64,000 bases of DNA from Tardiphaga sp. 709 (GCF_032401055.1 NZ_CP135529.1:4276501-4340500), one strand, 5' to 3'. Shown: positions 45,682 through 54,540, numbered from the stretch's first letter. Numbers and translations are program-made. The notes: generated by a model not told the origin, from the sequence alone.

Positions 45682-45760
45682 ATGGCCGGGCTTGACCCGG
45701 CCATTCATCTTCCGTTCGCGCTTGCTCGTAAAGATGGATGCCCGGGTCAGGCCCGGGCAT
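45682..45760. repeat. CATGGCCGGG palindromes, copy 2 (paired)
   Basis: Two perfect 9-bp hairpins: ATGGCCGGG-CTTGA-CCCGGCCAT at 45682-45704 and ATGCCCGGG-TCAGG-CCCGGGCAT at 45738-45760. The sequence between them has CATCTT and AAGATG, which could form an outer stem. It lies between the convergent phosphohexomutase and LysR genes, where it may act as a two-way transcription barrier. Confidence 0.8.
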
Positions 45761-45800
45761 GACAGCGTTCCAGGTTGATAGTCGACGTGTAACGATTTAC

Positions 45801-46682
45801 TCATCGCGCCCCCATCATCTCCGACATCTCCCTTGTCGCCTGCGTCACATAGCGCTCCTTGTGGCGCAGCTGGATGAAGCGCCGTGTCGGCAGCGAGGCC
45901 TTGATGGCGATGAGATCGCCGGTGCCGATCAAGGCGGCGGCAACCAAGCGTGAAATGATGCTTGCACCAGCGCCAGCCACGACGGCGGCGCAGACGGCTT
46001 CGTTCGACGGCAGCTCCATGGCAACGCGAATGTGGTCAGGCGCGATGTCTGATTGCTCCAGCACCGATTGTGCGATGGCGCGCGTGCCGGAGCCGGCTTC
46101 ACGCAGCACCCAGTCTGTCTCGGCGAACTGACCCGGCACGACAGTGTGTTGCTTCGCCCATGGATGCGATCGGCCGACCACTAGCACGAGGTCGTCGTCG
46201 CTCACGGGCTGGGTCGCGAGCGCCGGATCGTCAACCGCGCCTTCAACGATGCCGAGGTCGACTTCGCCATCGCGCACCCAGTCGGCCACCTGTTCGGTAT
46301 TTCCGATGCGCAGGCTGAGGTCGATGCCGGGGAAGCGCTGGCGATAGCGCGCCATGACAGGCGGCAGAAAGTAATTGCCGACGGTCTGGCTCGCGGCCAG
46401 CGCCAGGGAGCCGCGCGTCATGCCGGCCATATCGGTGAGCACGGTCGTCGCGGCGGCGGCGCGTGCCAGTACGGCCCGGGCTTCGATCAGAAAGGCGCGG
46501 CCAATCTCGGTCAATTCGATGCGGCGGCCGACACGGTGAAACAGTTGCGTCGCATAGCGCGTCTCCAGCGCCGCAATGGCGGCGCTGGTGGCGGATTGGG
46601 TGAGATGCAGACTCTCGGCAGCCCGCGTCATGTGCTCGTGTTCTGCGACGGCGACGAAGATCCGGAGCTGTTCGAGCGTCAT
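45801..46682 (-). CDS. LysR family transcriptional regulator (CbbR/YeiE-like)
   Basis: A 293-residue regulator. The DNA-binding domain begins TLEQLRIFVAVAEHEHMTRA and continues LHLTQSATSAAIAALE and RVGRRIELTEIG; the effector domain contains LALAASQTVGNYFLPPVM and REAGSGTRAIAQSVL, typical of the CbbR/CysB-like group. It begins 10 bp after the end of yeiH on the same strand, forming an operon; in enterobacteria a related regulator, yeiE, is divergent from yeiH. It probably controls yeiH and itself. Confidence 0.92.
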   Translation of the reverse strand: MTLEQLRIFVAVAEHEHMTRAAESLHLTQSATSAAIAALETRYATQLFHRVGRRIELTEIGRAFLIEARAVLARAAAATTVLTDMAGMTRGSLALAASQTVGNYFLPPVMARYRQRFPGIDLSLRIGNTEQVADWVRDGEVDLGIVEGAVDDPALATQPVSDDDLVLVVGRSHPWAKQHTVVPGQFAETDWVLREAGSGTRAIAQSVLEQSDIAPDHIRVAMELPSNEAVCAAVVAGAGASIISRLVAAALIGTGDLIAIKASLPTRRFIQLRHKERYVTQATREMSEMMGAR

Positions 46683-46692
46683 GGCATCTCCA

Positions 46693-47730
46693 TCATGTAG
46701 CTATTTTCACCAGTACAAGGCTGAAGCTGGCAATGAAGAGGAAGGCTGCGGCGCCGAGCAGCAGCGGGCGCAGGCCCTTGGCGCACAGCTTCTGGATATT
46801 GGTTTCCAGCCCCATTGCGGCGAGCGCCATAGTCAGCAGGAAGGTCGTGACCGGCACGATCACTGTCATGGCCGCATGCGGGACGTTGACGAGGCTGTTG
46901 ACGATCACCATCGCCACGAAGCCGAAGGCGAACCATGGCATCGGCACCTTGGCGCTGCCGGATTCCGCGCCGATGGCACGTGTGCGCCGTGTCGCCAGCA
47001 GGCCAAGTGTGATCACCACCGGTGCCAGCATCATCACGCGCGCGAGTTTCGCGACGGTGCCGAATTCGCCGGCGTCGCGGCTCTGCTGGAAGGTGGCCGC
47101 GACCACCTGCGCGATCTCGTGGATCGATGCGCCAGCCCAAAGTCCGAAATGATGTGGGTCGAGCTGCAGCGCGCTACCGAGTAGCGGATAGACGAACATG
47201 GCAATCGAGCCAAAGATGGTGACGCAGGCGACCGCATAGGCGACATCCTCATCGGGCGCGCGGGTCACGGTGTTGGTCGCGATCACGGCGGAGGCGCCGC
47301 AGATCGATGTGCCGGCGGCAATCAGTTCGACAAGCTGGCGGTCGATGCCCATAGTGCGGCCGAGCCAGGTGGTGAAGACGAAGGTTGCAATGAGCGTCGC
47401 TGCGATCACTGCAAAACCGACGGCGCCAACCTCGAGCAATTGCGCCGCGGTGATCTGCAGGCCGAGCAGGATGATGGCGAAGCGCAGGATGCTGCGCATG
47501 GAGAAGGTGATGCCGGCTTTGGCTGCAGCCGGCGTGCCGGATGTGTTCTGGATCGCGATACCGATGCCGATGGCCAGGATCATCGGACTGGCCAGGCCGA
47601 CATAGGGCATCTCACGCAAGGCGAATGCGGCGCCGGCGATTGCGGCGGTGAGCGCCAATCCGGGAAGAAGCGGGAGGTTGCGAGCAGCAAGCGGGCTAGT
47701 GCGGTTCGCATCTTGGGCAAGAACGGTCAT
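46693..47730 (-). CDS. yeiH: YeiH family putative sulfate/anion exporter (UPF0324)
   Basis: A 345-residue inner-membrane protein with about ten hydrophobic segments. Family strings are [49 protein letters not shown] and [17 protein letters not shown]. It is annotated as a sulfate or other sulfur-anion exporter in some bacteria; the substrate here is unproven. The Cys in GTSICGASA is conserved in the family. It is the first gene of an operon with a LysR regulator, with a prominent inverted repeat 38 bp upstream of the start. Confidence 0.9.
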   Translation of the reverse strand: MTVLAQDANRTSPLAARNLPLLPGLALTAAIAGAAFALREMPYVGLASPMILAIGIGIAIQNTSGTPAAAKAGITFSMRSILRFAIILLGLQITAAQLLEVGAVGFAVIAATLIATFVFTTWLGRTMGIDRQLVELIAAGTSICGASAVIATNTVTRAPDEDVAYAVACVTIFGSIAMFVYPLLGSALQLDPHHFGLWAGASIHEIAQVVAATFQQSRDAGEFGTVAKLARVMMLAPVVITLGLLATRRTRAIGAESGSAKVPMPWFAFGFVAMVIVNSLVNVPHAAMTVIVPVTTFLLTMALAAMGLETNIQKLCAKGLRPLLLGAAAFLFIASFSLVLVKIAT

Positions 47731-47767
47731 GGGCCAAACTCCGGTTTGGCCACATCCTCATGCCGTT

Positions 47768-47821
47768 CGATCAATAAATCTAATTGATCGTTATTGTTGA
47801 TTCAATCGAAATATATGATTG
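47768..47821. promoter_or_regulatory. Inverted repeats upstream of yeiH-lysR
   Basis: CGATCAAT and ATTGATCG (47768-47775 and 47783-47790) form a perfect 8-bp inverted repeat with a 7-base spacer. A second, CAATC/GATTG, spans 47803-47821. AT-rich symmetrical sites at this position fit LysR-type autoregulation of the operon. Confidence 0.45.
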
Positions 47822-47875
47822 ATCTGTCTCGGCGCCGTCGCCCGGTCCGACTGGGCGACGACAGCACGGTATTCC

Positions 47876-48385
47876 TCAAGCAGCCGGCATCGGTGGCACC
47901 GGCAGCGCCGTGACCGACTTGATCTTCTCCATGGCGAAGCGAGAGGTGACGTTCTTCAGCGCCACGGCACTGATCAGCTTCTTGTAAAAAATGTCGTAGC
48001 TCTGCATGTCCGCGACCACCACGCGCAGCATGTAGTCGACGTCGCCGGCCATCCGGTAGAATTCCATGACTTCCGGCATGGCGCTGACGGCATCGGCGAA
48101 TTTCTTCAGCCAGGCGTCGGAATGGTCGCCGCTCTCCACCGAGACAAACACCGAGATACCGAGGCCGATCTTGTTCTGATCGACCAGCGCCACCCGGCGG
48201 AGGATCACGCCATCGGCCTCGAGGCGCTGGATGCGCTTCCAGCACGGTGTCGACGAAAGCCCCACGCGGTCGCCGATCTCGGCCACCGATAGCGAGGCGT
48301 CTTCCTGCAGCACCGTCAGGATCTTGCGATCGATCGCATCGAGGCGGCGGGTGGATTCAAGGGGCTGGTCGGCGACATCGGTCAT
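47876..48385 (-). CDS. Lrp/AsnC family transcriptional regulator
   Basis: A 169-residue regulator. The N-terminal helix-turn-helix (about residues 12-75: RLDAIDRKILTVLQEDASLS, then VAEIGDRVGLSSTPCWKRIQ) and the C-terminal ligand-binding RAM domain (KFADAVSAMPEVMEFYRMAG) are complete. The wing reads RLEADGVILRRVALVD. It is monocistronic, with a long imperfect palindrome just before its start that suggests autoregulation. The effector amino acid and targets are unknown; the nearest possible partner gene on the far side is a pfkB-like kinase on the same strand. Confidence 0.94.
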   Translation of the reverse strand: MTDVADQPLESTRRLDAIDRKILTVLQEDASLSVAEIGDRVGLSSTPCWKRIQRLEADGVILRRVALVDQNKIGLGISVFVSVESGDHSDAWLKKFADAVSAMPEVMEFYRMAGDVDYMLRVVVADMQSYDIFYKKLISAVALKNVTSRFAMEKIKSVTALPVPPMPAA

Positions 48386-48396
48386 GGGAAGAACTT

Positions 48397-48436
48397 TGTT
48401 CTAATTATGGGGTAATGTAACCTCATATATAGAACA
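48397..48436. promoter_or_regulatory. 40-bp imperfect palindrome upstream of lrp
   Basis: TGTTCTA at 48397-48403 mirrors TAGAACA at 48430-48436, and the inner bases continue the match (15 of 19 positions per half-site, read by eye). A second short palindrome, AGAAC-TTT-GTTCT, overlaps the left arm at 48390-48402. It lies 12 bp upstream of the lrp start, where an Lrp-family octamer would bind for autorepression. Confidence 0.5.
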
Positions 48437-48463
48437 TTCTTCCAAAGCAAGCCCTGCGCGGCC

Positions 48464-49396
48464 TCAGCTAAGGGCGCCGACCCTGGATTCCCTCAAAAGC
48501 TGTTCGACTTCAGCACGTTGCGGGCAGGCAAAAGCACCGCCATAGCGGGTGCATTTCAGGGCCGCGGCGGCGGACGCGAAGCGCAGCGCCTCCGGTACCG
48601 ACTTGCCGCCCGCGAATTCCAGCGCGAAGGCGCCATGGAAAATGTCGCCGGCGCCGAGGGTATCAACGGTGTGAACCGGGAAGGCCGGAGTTTCCTTCGG
48701 ATGTCCCTGCTCGTCGAGCCAAAGCGTACCGCGGGGGCCGCGGGTGACGGCGAGGAAGGACGAGGTCAGCGTTGCCATCTTCTGCAGCGCCTTGAGATTG
48801 TCGGTGATCCCAGCGGTCGATTGCAGCGCATCGTCCGAGAAGATCAGGTGCGAGGAAGCGGTCAGCAGGCCCTCGCGCTGTGACAGCGTGCTATCGATAT
48901 CGACGACGACGGGAATGCCGCGATGGCGCGCCTCGATGCAAAGCTCGGTGGCAAAGCCCGCGCAGCGGCTCTCGACCAGGATGGCGCTGCTGTCCTTCAG
49001 CAGCACGTCGTGGTCGGGCAACTTCACCTTCCAGAGTTCGGGATCGCGGAAGGTGACGATGGTGCGCTCGCCCGAAGGGTCGATCATGACGGCCGAGATC
49101 GGTGTCACCAGACCCGGCATATGCACCAGATGCGCGGAGTCGATGCCTTCCTTGGCAAGATCGTCGAACAGAAACTGGTCGGCGGTTTCGCTCTTGTCGC
49201 CCATCGGTCCGGTCATTGACGACCGGCCGCCCAGCCGGCTGACGCCGATGGCGGCGTTGAGCGCGTTGCCGCCGATGATCTGGGCGAACCGTTGGGAAGG
49301 GAATTTCTGGCCACGCCCGGGTACGGATTCGACGGCAAAGGTCAGGTCGCGAACCGGCAGGCCGATGCACAATACGTGGACAGGCTTGGCACTCAT
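48464..49396 (-). CDS. PfkB family carbohydrate kinase
   Basis: A 310-residue cytosolic sugar or nucleoside kinase. The N-terminal pfkB region contains IIGGNALNAAIGVSRLGG (about 40-57); the C-terminal signature with the catalytic Asp is VDTLGAGDIFHGAFAL (about 245-260); the anion hole GAGD is intact. ATG 49396 has GGGGAG upstream. It follows nudC by 32 bp and is the last gene of hit-nudC-pfkB. The phosphate acceptor is unknown; ribokinase-like or ketodeoxygluconate kinase activity are possibilities. Confidence 0.9.
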   Translation of the reverse strand: MSAKPVHVLCIGLPVRDLTFAVESVPGRGQKFPSQRFAQIIGGNALNAAIGVSRLGGRSSMTGPMGDKSETADQFLFDDLAKEGIDSAHLVHMPGLVTPISAVMIDPSGERTIVTFRDPELWKVKLPDHDVLLKDSSAILVESRCAGFATELCIEARHRGIPVVVDIDSTLSQREGLLTASSHLIFSDDALQSTAGITDNLKALQKMATLTSSFLAVTRGPRGTLWLDEQGHPKETPAFPVHTVDTLGAGDIFHGAFALEFAGGKSVPEALRFASAAAALKCTRYGGAFACPQRAEVEQLLRESRVGALS

Positions 49397-49428
49397 GAGA
49401 AACTCCCCCGTAAAGTCAGACTTGCAGG

Positions 49429-50367
49429 TCAGGCTTGGTCGGGATGCAGCCAGCGACCGAGCAGATGATGCGCGATGGCGAATGGATGTGGTCCCGCGAG
49501 CCCGTCGGGGTGTTCGCGTTTCCACATCAGCATCGCCTCGTCACGGTCAAACCACCGGGCGTCCTCAAGTTCCATTTTGTCGACGGTAATCTCGTCGCTG
49601 ATGGCGCGGGCCGAGCAGCCGATCATCAGGGATGACGGGTAGGGCCAGGGCTGTGTCATGTAATAGGTGACGTCCGTGCAGCGGATGCCGGCTTCCTCGA
49701 AGATCTCGCGCTTCACTGCGTCCTCGATGGTCTCGGCCGCTTCGACGAAACCGGCGAGGCACGAATACATGCCCGGCGCGAACTGCTTCTGGCGGCCGAG
49801 CAGGCACTTGTCGCCCTTCTCCACCAGCATGATGACGACAGGATCGGTGCGCGGGAAATGTTCGGTCTTGCAGCTCGGGCAGACGCGCTTCCAACCGCCT
49901 TCGGCCATCGACGACTTGGCGCCGCAATTGGCGCAGAACCCGTGGCGCTGATGCCATGAGACGAGCGACTTGGCCTGTGCAACCGCCGAAAGCTGCTCCG
50001 GCGGCACCACGCCCTGCATGGCCATGCCGCGGAGTTCGCTGACGACGACATCGTCGCGGGTCAGCAGCTTTTCCACGGCGGGTGCGCCGATGCCCATGCC
50101 GAATACGGCATCGCCATCACGCAGGCCGAGAAAGACAGTGCCGGGATTGGCGCCGAACTTCAGCGCTTCGTCGATGGTCAGCAGCGCGCGCTGGGCATCG
50201 CCATCCTTCTTCATGACCAGCGAGTCGCGATAGATCACATAAGCGCGCGAGGAGCTTTTGCCCTCCAGTGCGAACAGTTTCTCGTCGCTGAAGCGCAGAT
50301 GCGCGGCGCGATCGAGCGTGTTGGAGACGAAGGCCGGATGGCCGAGCGGAAACATGGTGCTTGTCAT
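49429..50367 (-). CDS. nudC: NAD+ diphosphatase (NudC-type Nudix hydrolase)
   Basis: A 312-residue enzyme that cleaves NAD(H) to NMN and AMP and, in E. coli, removes NAD caps from RNA (known). A zinc ribbon CANCGAK...CPSCKTEHFPRTDPV lies about residues 145-175, the Nudix box GFVEAAETIEDAVKREIFEE follows at about 205-225, and the NudC-specific string TQPWPYPSS comes after it. The N-terminal domain is full length. Its ATG 50367 lies 5 bp after the stop of the HIT gene. Confidence 0.96.
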   Translation of the reverse strand: MTSTMFPLGHPAFVSNTLDRAAHLRFSDEKLFALEGKSSSRAYVIYRDSLVMKKDGDAQRALLTIDEALKFGANPGTVFLGLRDGDAVFGMGIGAPAVEKLLTRDDVVVSELRGMAMQGVVPPEQLSAVAQAKSLVSWHQRHGFCANCGAKSSMAEGGWKRVCPSCKTEHFPRTDPVVIMLVEKGDKCLLGRQKQFAPGMYSCLAGFVEAAETIEDAVKREIFEEAGIRCTDVTYYMTQPWPYPSSLMIGCSARAISDEITVDKMELEDARWFDRDEAMLMWKREHPDGLAGPHPFAIAHHLLGRWLHPDQA

Positions 50368-50372
50368 GATGG

Positions 50373-50795
50373 TCAACCGAGCCAGATCTTGCGGCGGAGT
50401 TCTGAGATGAAGCGCTGCACTTCGGCGGCGTCATGGGCGAGTGGCGGCATCACGCCCCAGATCGGCCGCGGCCAGGCGGCATCGGTCTTGCGGCGGGCGA
50501 TGATGTGGACGTGCAACTGCGGCACCATGTTGCCGAGGGCGGCGACATTGAGCTTGTCGCATTTGGTGGTTTCTTTGAGCGCGCGGCCGACGCGGTTGAT
50601 CTCGGTCATCAACTGGCCCTGCGCGACCTCGTCGAGATCGATGATCTCGGTCGTGTCGGCGCGGCGCGGCACCAGCATCAGCCAGGGGTAGTGCGCGTCC
50701 TTCACCACCAGCACGCGGCTGAGGGGGAGGTCGCCGATGTCGATGGTGTCTTGTTGCAGCTGCTCGTGCAGCGACCAGGAGGAGGGAGCGGCCAT
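50373..50795 (-). CDS. HIT family hydrolase
   Basis: A 140-residue histidine-triad-fold protein. The region MVPQLHVHIIARRKTDAAWP gives H-V-H-I-I where classical members have three alternating histidines, so the third is replaced; this appears usual for this bacterial subfamily (from memory). The N-terminal half has LVVKDAHYPWLMLVPRR. It is first in hit-nudC-pfkB, five bases before nudC; a nucleotide-cleaning role beside NudC is plausible. Confidence 0.9.
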   Translation of the reverse strand: MAAPSSWSLHEQLQQDTIDIGDLPLSRVLVVKDAHYPWLMLVPRRADTTEIIDLDEVAQGQLMTEINRVGRALKETTKCDKLNVAALGNMVPQLHVHIIARRKTDAAWPRPIWGVMPPLAHDAAEVQRFISELRRKIWLG

Positions 50796-50975
50796 TCTGA
50801 CTCTCGATTAAGGCGCACAGCGTCGCAGGAAGCGGCTGCGCAGACAACTCCCGTCATGGCCGGTTTTGCGCGTCTGGACCACGTTTTCTTGCGACTTTCC
50901 TGCGCAAATCTTGCGGCGGACTTGCGACACGCGCCGCGCTTGCTTTCCGACCATTTTGGCCCCAAATAAGCACCG

Positions 50976-51069
50976 GGAGATTGGCGGTGGACGAGCCACT
51001 CGCCAATCGGGTCAGGTCCGGAAGGAAGCAGCCCTAACGAGATCCGGATCGGGTCGCTCGTCAGTCTCC
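50976..51069 (+). ncRNA. ffs: Signal recognition particle RNA (4.5S, small bacterial type)
   Basis: The conserved Ffh-binding apical region GGTCAGGTCCGGAAGGAAGC lies at 51009-51028, and the ends GGAGA (50976) and TCTCC (to 51069) pair to close one long hairpin. Internal arms such as CGGGTC and GATCCGG complete the rod. About 94 nt, normal for the small SRP RNA. It stands directly upstream of dnaX, the usual order in Alphaproteobacteria. Ends are estimated from pairing. Confidence 0.92.
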
Positions 51070-51242
51070 TACTTGTTTTATCGAGCAAATTCAGCGTCCT
51101 GCACATGGGTCGTTTGCTCGGTGGGCGCCTTGTTCGATGAGTGAGGCAGCATCGAAGGCCGGAACCTGTGTCCCGTTCCGCCTATGATGCGCCAGATGTT
51201 CCGCAAGCCGGCTTTACGAGACAACACATTGCGGATTCCTCG

Positions 51243-53120
51243 ATGACCGACGCTGGCACGTCCCCTCCCGATGATCACCAGACCGGTTTCGATATGGGCG
51301 CTGCCCCGGCGCCTGCTGCCGCCACGCCCTATCGCGTGCTCGCGCGCAAATACCGCCCCGGCAGTTTCGACGATCTGATCGGCCAGGAAGCACTGGTCCG
51401 CACCGTCTCCAACGCGTTCGAGACCGGCCGCATTCCGCAGGCCTGGATTCTCACCGGCGTTCGCGGGGTCGGCAAGACGACGACGGCGCGTATTCTCGCG
51501 CGCGCATTGAATTATGAAATGGCGGATGGCTCGGTCAAAGGCCCGACCATCCACATGCCGACGCCCGGCATCCATTGCCAGGCGATCATGGAAAGCCGGC
51601 ATATCGACATTCTCGAAATGGACGCCGCGTCGCATACCGGCGTCGACGATGTCCGCCAGATCAATGACAGCGTGCGCTATGCGCCCTCCAGCGCGCGCTA
51701 CAAGGTCTACATCATCGACGAAGTCCACATGCTGTCGACCGCGGCCTTCAACGCGTTCCTGAAGACGCTGGAAGAGCCGCCGGAACACGCCAAGTTCGTG
51801 TTCGCCACCACTGAAATCCGCAAGGTGCCGGTGACGGTACTGTCGCGCTGCCAGCGCTTCGACCTGCGCCGCGTCGATGCCGACGTGCTTATGTCGCATC
51901 TGTCGAACATTGCGGGCAAAGAGAATGTCGAGGTCGAGCCGGAAGCGCTGGGCATCATCGCCCGCGCCGCCGAAGGCTCGGTGCGCGATTCACTGTCGCT
52001 GTTCGATCAGGCCATTGCGCATGCCGCAGGCACCGTGCGCGCCGATGCGGTCCGGCAGATGCTCGGCCTTGCCGACCGCACCCGGGTGATCGACCTGTTC
52101 GATTCGCTGGCGCGCGGCGACATCGCCAGTGCCTTCCGCGAGTTTCGTGAACAATATGATGTCGGCGCCGATCCCATCGTGGTGCTGAGCGATCTTGCCG
52201 AATTCGTCAATTTCGTCACCCGCGTGAAGATCGTGCCGGCAACCGCCGACAATGTCGCGTTTGGCGAGACCGAACGTCTGCGCGCACGCGATTTCGCCTC
52301 GAAGCTCTCCATGCGTGTGCTGTCGCGCATGTGGCAGATGTTGCTCAAGGGCATCACGGAAGTGCAGGGAGCGACGCGTCCCGCCGCCGCCGCAGAGATG
52401 GTGCTGGTGCGCATCGCTTACGTTGCCGATTTGCCGACGCCGGATGAAGCGATCCGGATGCTCGATCAGAATGGCGGGACGTCGCCGATGATCCCAACGA
52501 ATGGTGGAGGCCGTGCCGCGCCATCGTCCGCTCCGTCGGCATCCTTGCCGTCAGCGCAGATGCCATCCGCCATGCCGACGATGTCGGCGAGTGCGTCGCG
52601 TGGTCCGACCATGCAGCGCGGCAGCGCAGAACCATCGCCGCGACCGCAAGTCGGCATGGCAGACGCGCCGCCCGCGGCCGTGCTGAAGATTTCGACTTTC
52701 GCTGAGCTCGTGGCACTGGCCGGCGAGAAACGTGACCTGATGGTGCGCGGTGCGCTTGAAGCGGATGTACGCCTGATCAGGATCGAGGACGGACGGCTTG
52801 AGCTGGCGATGGAGCGTACGGCGTCGCGCACATTGATCAACGATCTGTCGCGCAAGCTTGAACAATGGACGGGCCGACGCTGGGCCGTGATCGTGTCCAA
52901 CGAACAGGGCCAGGCGACGTTGCGTGAGCAGCAGCTCGAGCAGAAGAACGAGCGCCAGCGCGCGGCGGAGGCCGATCCGCGAGTGAAGGAAGTACTCGCA
53001 CGGTTTCCTCGTGCGAAGGTCGAAGTGCGTGTCATCGCCCCCGAGCCGCCGGAATTTAGCGGTAGTGACAGTGACCTGATCAGCGACGATGCGTCCGACG
53101 GTCTCAACGACGACGATTAA
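51243..53120 (+). CDS. dnaX: DNA polymerase III subunit gamma/tau
   Basis: A 625-residue clamp-loader subunit. The AAA+ module starts YRVLARKYRPGSFDDLIGQE (about 27), with Walker A GVRGVGKTTTAR (about 72-83), Walker B YIIDEVHMLS and the sensor/arginine-finger region TVLSRCQRFDLRR. Domains II-III follow to about 390, then an Ala/Pro/Met-rich linker and a C-terminal polymerase-binding part. The zinc module keeps only one of the usual cysteines (GIHCQAIMES). No A-rich slippery heptamer for making a short gamma form is seen. ATG 51243 is chosen at the expected distance before the fold. Confidence 0.95.
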   Translation: MTDAGTSPPDDHQTGFDMGAAPAPAAATPYRVLARKYRPGSFDDLIGQEALVRTVSNAFETGRIPQAWILTGVRGVGKTTTARILARALNYEMADGSVKGPTIHMPTPGIHCQAIMESRHIDILEMDAASHTGVDDVRQINDSVRYAPSSARYKVYIIDEVHMLSTAAFNAFLKTLEEPPEHAKFVFATTEIRKVPVTVLSRCQRFDLRRVDADVLMSHLSNIAGKENVEVEPEALGIIARAAEGSVRDSLSLFDQAIAHAAGTVRADAVRQMLGLADRTRVIDLFDSLARGDIASAFREFREQYDVGADPIVVLSDLAEFVNFVTRVKIVPATADNVAFGETERLRARDFASKLSMRVLSRMWQMLLKGITEVQGATRPAAAAEMVLVRIAYVADLPTPDEAIRMLDQNGGTSPMIPTNGGGRAAPSSAPSASLPSAQMPSAMPTMSASASRGPTMQRGSAEPSPRPQVGMADAPPAAVLKISTFAELVALAGEKRDLMVRGALEADVRLIRIEDGRLELAMERTASRTLINDLSRKLEQWTGRRWAVIVSNEQGQATLREQQLEQKNERQRAAEADPRVKEVLARFPRAKVEVRVIAPEPPEFSGSDSDLISDDASDGLNDDD

Positions 53121-53141
53121 TCGAATTGCGAAGGAAAGCTC

Positions 53142-53462
53142 ATGGCTGATTTTCTCGGCATGATGAAACAGGCAGCGCAGCTGCAATCGAAGATGAAGGC
53201 GATGCAGGACGAGCTCGACCATGTCGAGGTCGAAGGTATCTCTGGCGGCGGCCTCGTGTCAGTGCGGATGACCGCGAAGACCGAAGTGAAGGCCGTGAAG
53301 ATCGATCCGTCGCTGATGAAAGCCGATGAAGTCGAGATACTGGAAGACCTGCTGGTCACCGCGCTGGGCGATGCGCGCCGCAAGGCGGAAGCTGCGATGC
53401 AAGAGAAGATGCAGGCGCTGACCGGCGGCCTCGGTCTGCCGCCGGGGATGGGCCTTACCTGA
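53142..53462 (+). CDS. ybaB: YbaB/EbfC family nucleoid-associated protein
   Basis: A 106-residue DNA-binding protein that dimerises. [20 protein letters not shown] is the helical N-terminus; the beta region has [15 protein letters not shown] and [16 protein letters not shown], both typical. AAGGAAAG lies before the ATG. It stands between dnaX and recR, the universal arrangement, with 21 bp and 1 bp gaps, so all three are co-transcribed. Confidence 0.96.
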   Translation: MADFLGMMKQAAQLQSKMKAMQDELDHVEVEGISGGGLVSVRMTAKTEVKAVKIDPSLMKADEVEILEDLLVTALGDARRKAEAAMQEKMQALTGGLGLPPGMGLT

Positions 53463-53463
53463 G

Positions 53464-54066
53464 ATGGCGTCCACGGCCGGTCCGGAAATCGAGCGCCTGA
53501 TTCAACTGCTGGCGCGGCTGCCCGGGCTTGGCCCGCGCTCGGCCCGGCGTGCCGCGCTGCATCTGATCAAGAAGCGCGAGGCGCTGATGACGCCGCTGGC
53601 CGGTGCCTTGCAGGTCGCGATCGACCGTATTCAGGTCTGCAAGGTCTGCAGCAATATCGACACGCAGAATCCCTGCACGATCTGCACGGACCCGCGCCGC
53701 GATCCCTCGACAATCGTCGTAGTCGCAGATGTCGCTGACCTGTGGGCGCTCGAACGCGCCCATGCGACGACGGGCAAGTATCATGTATTGGGTGCAACGC
53801 TGTCGCCGCTCGACGGCGTCGGCCCGCAGGATCTGACCATCGACGCACTGATATCACGTGCGCATGATTCAGAAGTGAGTGAAATCGTCCTGGCGCTGAA
53901 TGCGACGGTTGATGGGCAGACCACGGCACATTACATCACCGACCTCCTGCAGGAGGCCAATGTGAAGGTGACGCGGCTGGCCCATGGCGTGCCGGTTGGT
54001 GGTGAACTCGATTATCTCGACGAAGGCACGTTGTCGGCGGCGATGCGACAGCGGACGCTGTTTTAA
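53464..54066 (+). CDS. recR: Recombination mediator protein RecR
   Basis: A 200-residue protein that with RecO/RecF loads RecA at gaps. N-terminal helix-hairpin-helix [19 protein letters not shown]; zinc finger [16 protein letters not shown] (about 57-72); Toprim domain [14 protein letters not shown] with the C-terminal [19 protein letters not shown]. All family elements are intact. The start codon lies 1 base after the ybaB stop (TGAGATG). Confidence 0.97.
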   Translation: MASTAGPEIERLIQLLARLPGLGPRSARRAALHLIKKREALMTPLAGALQVAIDRIQVCKVCSNIDTQNPCTICTDPRRDPSTIVVVADVADLWALERAHATTGKYHVLGATLSPLDGVGPQDLTIDALISRAHDSEVSEIVLALNATVDGQTTAHYITDLLQEANVKVTRLAHGVPVGGELDYLDEGTLSAAMRQRTLF

Positions 54067-54082
54067 GACTGGAAGAGCATTG

Positions 54083-54529
54083 ATGACACGATATGACTTG
54101 AAGGCTTTGCCGATCTGGGCGGCGGCGATTTGCGCGGCCGGCCTGTTTGCGACGGCTGCCAGCGGCGCGACGGAAACGCCGGCTGCGCCAACGACACCGG
54201 TGGCACCGAAGACGATGAAGATCGGCGATGTGCTGACCGGGCAACTCAATGCCATGCGCAGCCGTGACGCCAAGGGCAAGCGCACCAATGTGTATCAAGT
54301 GGTCAGTGAGCCCCGCCGGCTGCCGGCCCCCGCCGGTCTGTGCAACCTCGAGACCGGCCCCGAGACCTTCGAGATCGTCGTCGCCAATGACGCGCAAGCC
54401 ACGCAGCTGAAGAAACTTGTCGGCAAGGAAGTGGCGCTCAAGGTTGCTGAAGTCACCTGCGCCGAGCAGGCCGGGCAGATGAGTGAAGCGCTCGTGACGA
54501 AATGGAGCGTGGTGACGAAGCCGAACTGA
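54083..54529 (+). CDS. Small exported protein of unknown function
   Basis: A 148-residue protein I do not recognise. Signal peptide: WAAAICAAGLFATAASG (cleavage near residue 29). A short Ala/Pro/Thr stretch is followed by a compact domain: KIGDVLTGQLNAMRSRDAKG, VYQVVSEPRRLPAPAGLC, TFEIVVAND and LVGKEVALKVAEVTCAEQ. Two cysteines could form a disulfide. GGAAGAG precedes the ATG. It follows recR by 16 bp and may be the last gene of the dnaX operon. It converges on ampG. Confidence 0.75.
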   Translation: MTRYDLKALPIWAAAICAAGLFATAASGATETPAAPTTPVAPKTMKIGDVLTGQLNAMRSRDAKGKRTNVYQVVSEPRRLPAPAGLCNLETGPETFEIVVANDAQATQLKKLVGKEVALKVAEVTCAEQAGQMSEALVTKWSVVTKPN

Positions 54530-54540
54530 GTTCGCTTCGG

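Noticed and set aside
50373-50795. HIT protein as a pseudogene because the third triad histidine is missing
   Set aside because: The fold and length are intact, and the same substitution is, as I recall, usual in this bacterial subfamily.
51243-53120. Programmed -1 frameshift for a short gamma subunit in dnaX
   Set aside because: No A-AAA-AAG type heptamer with a downstream stem is visible.
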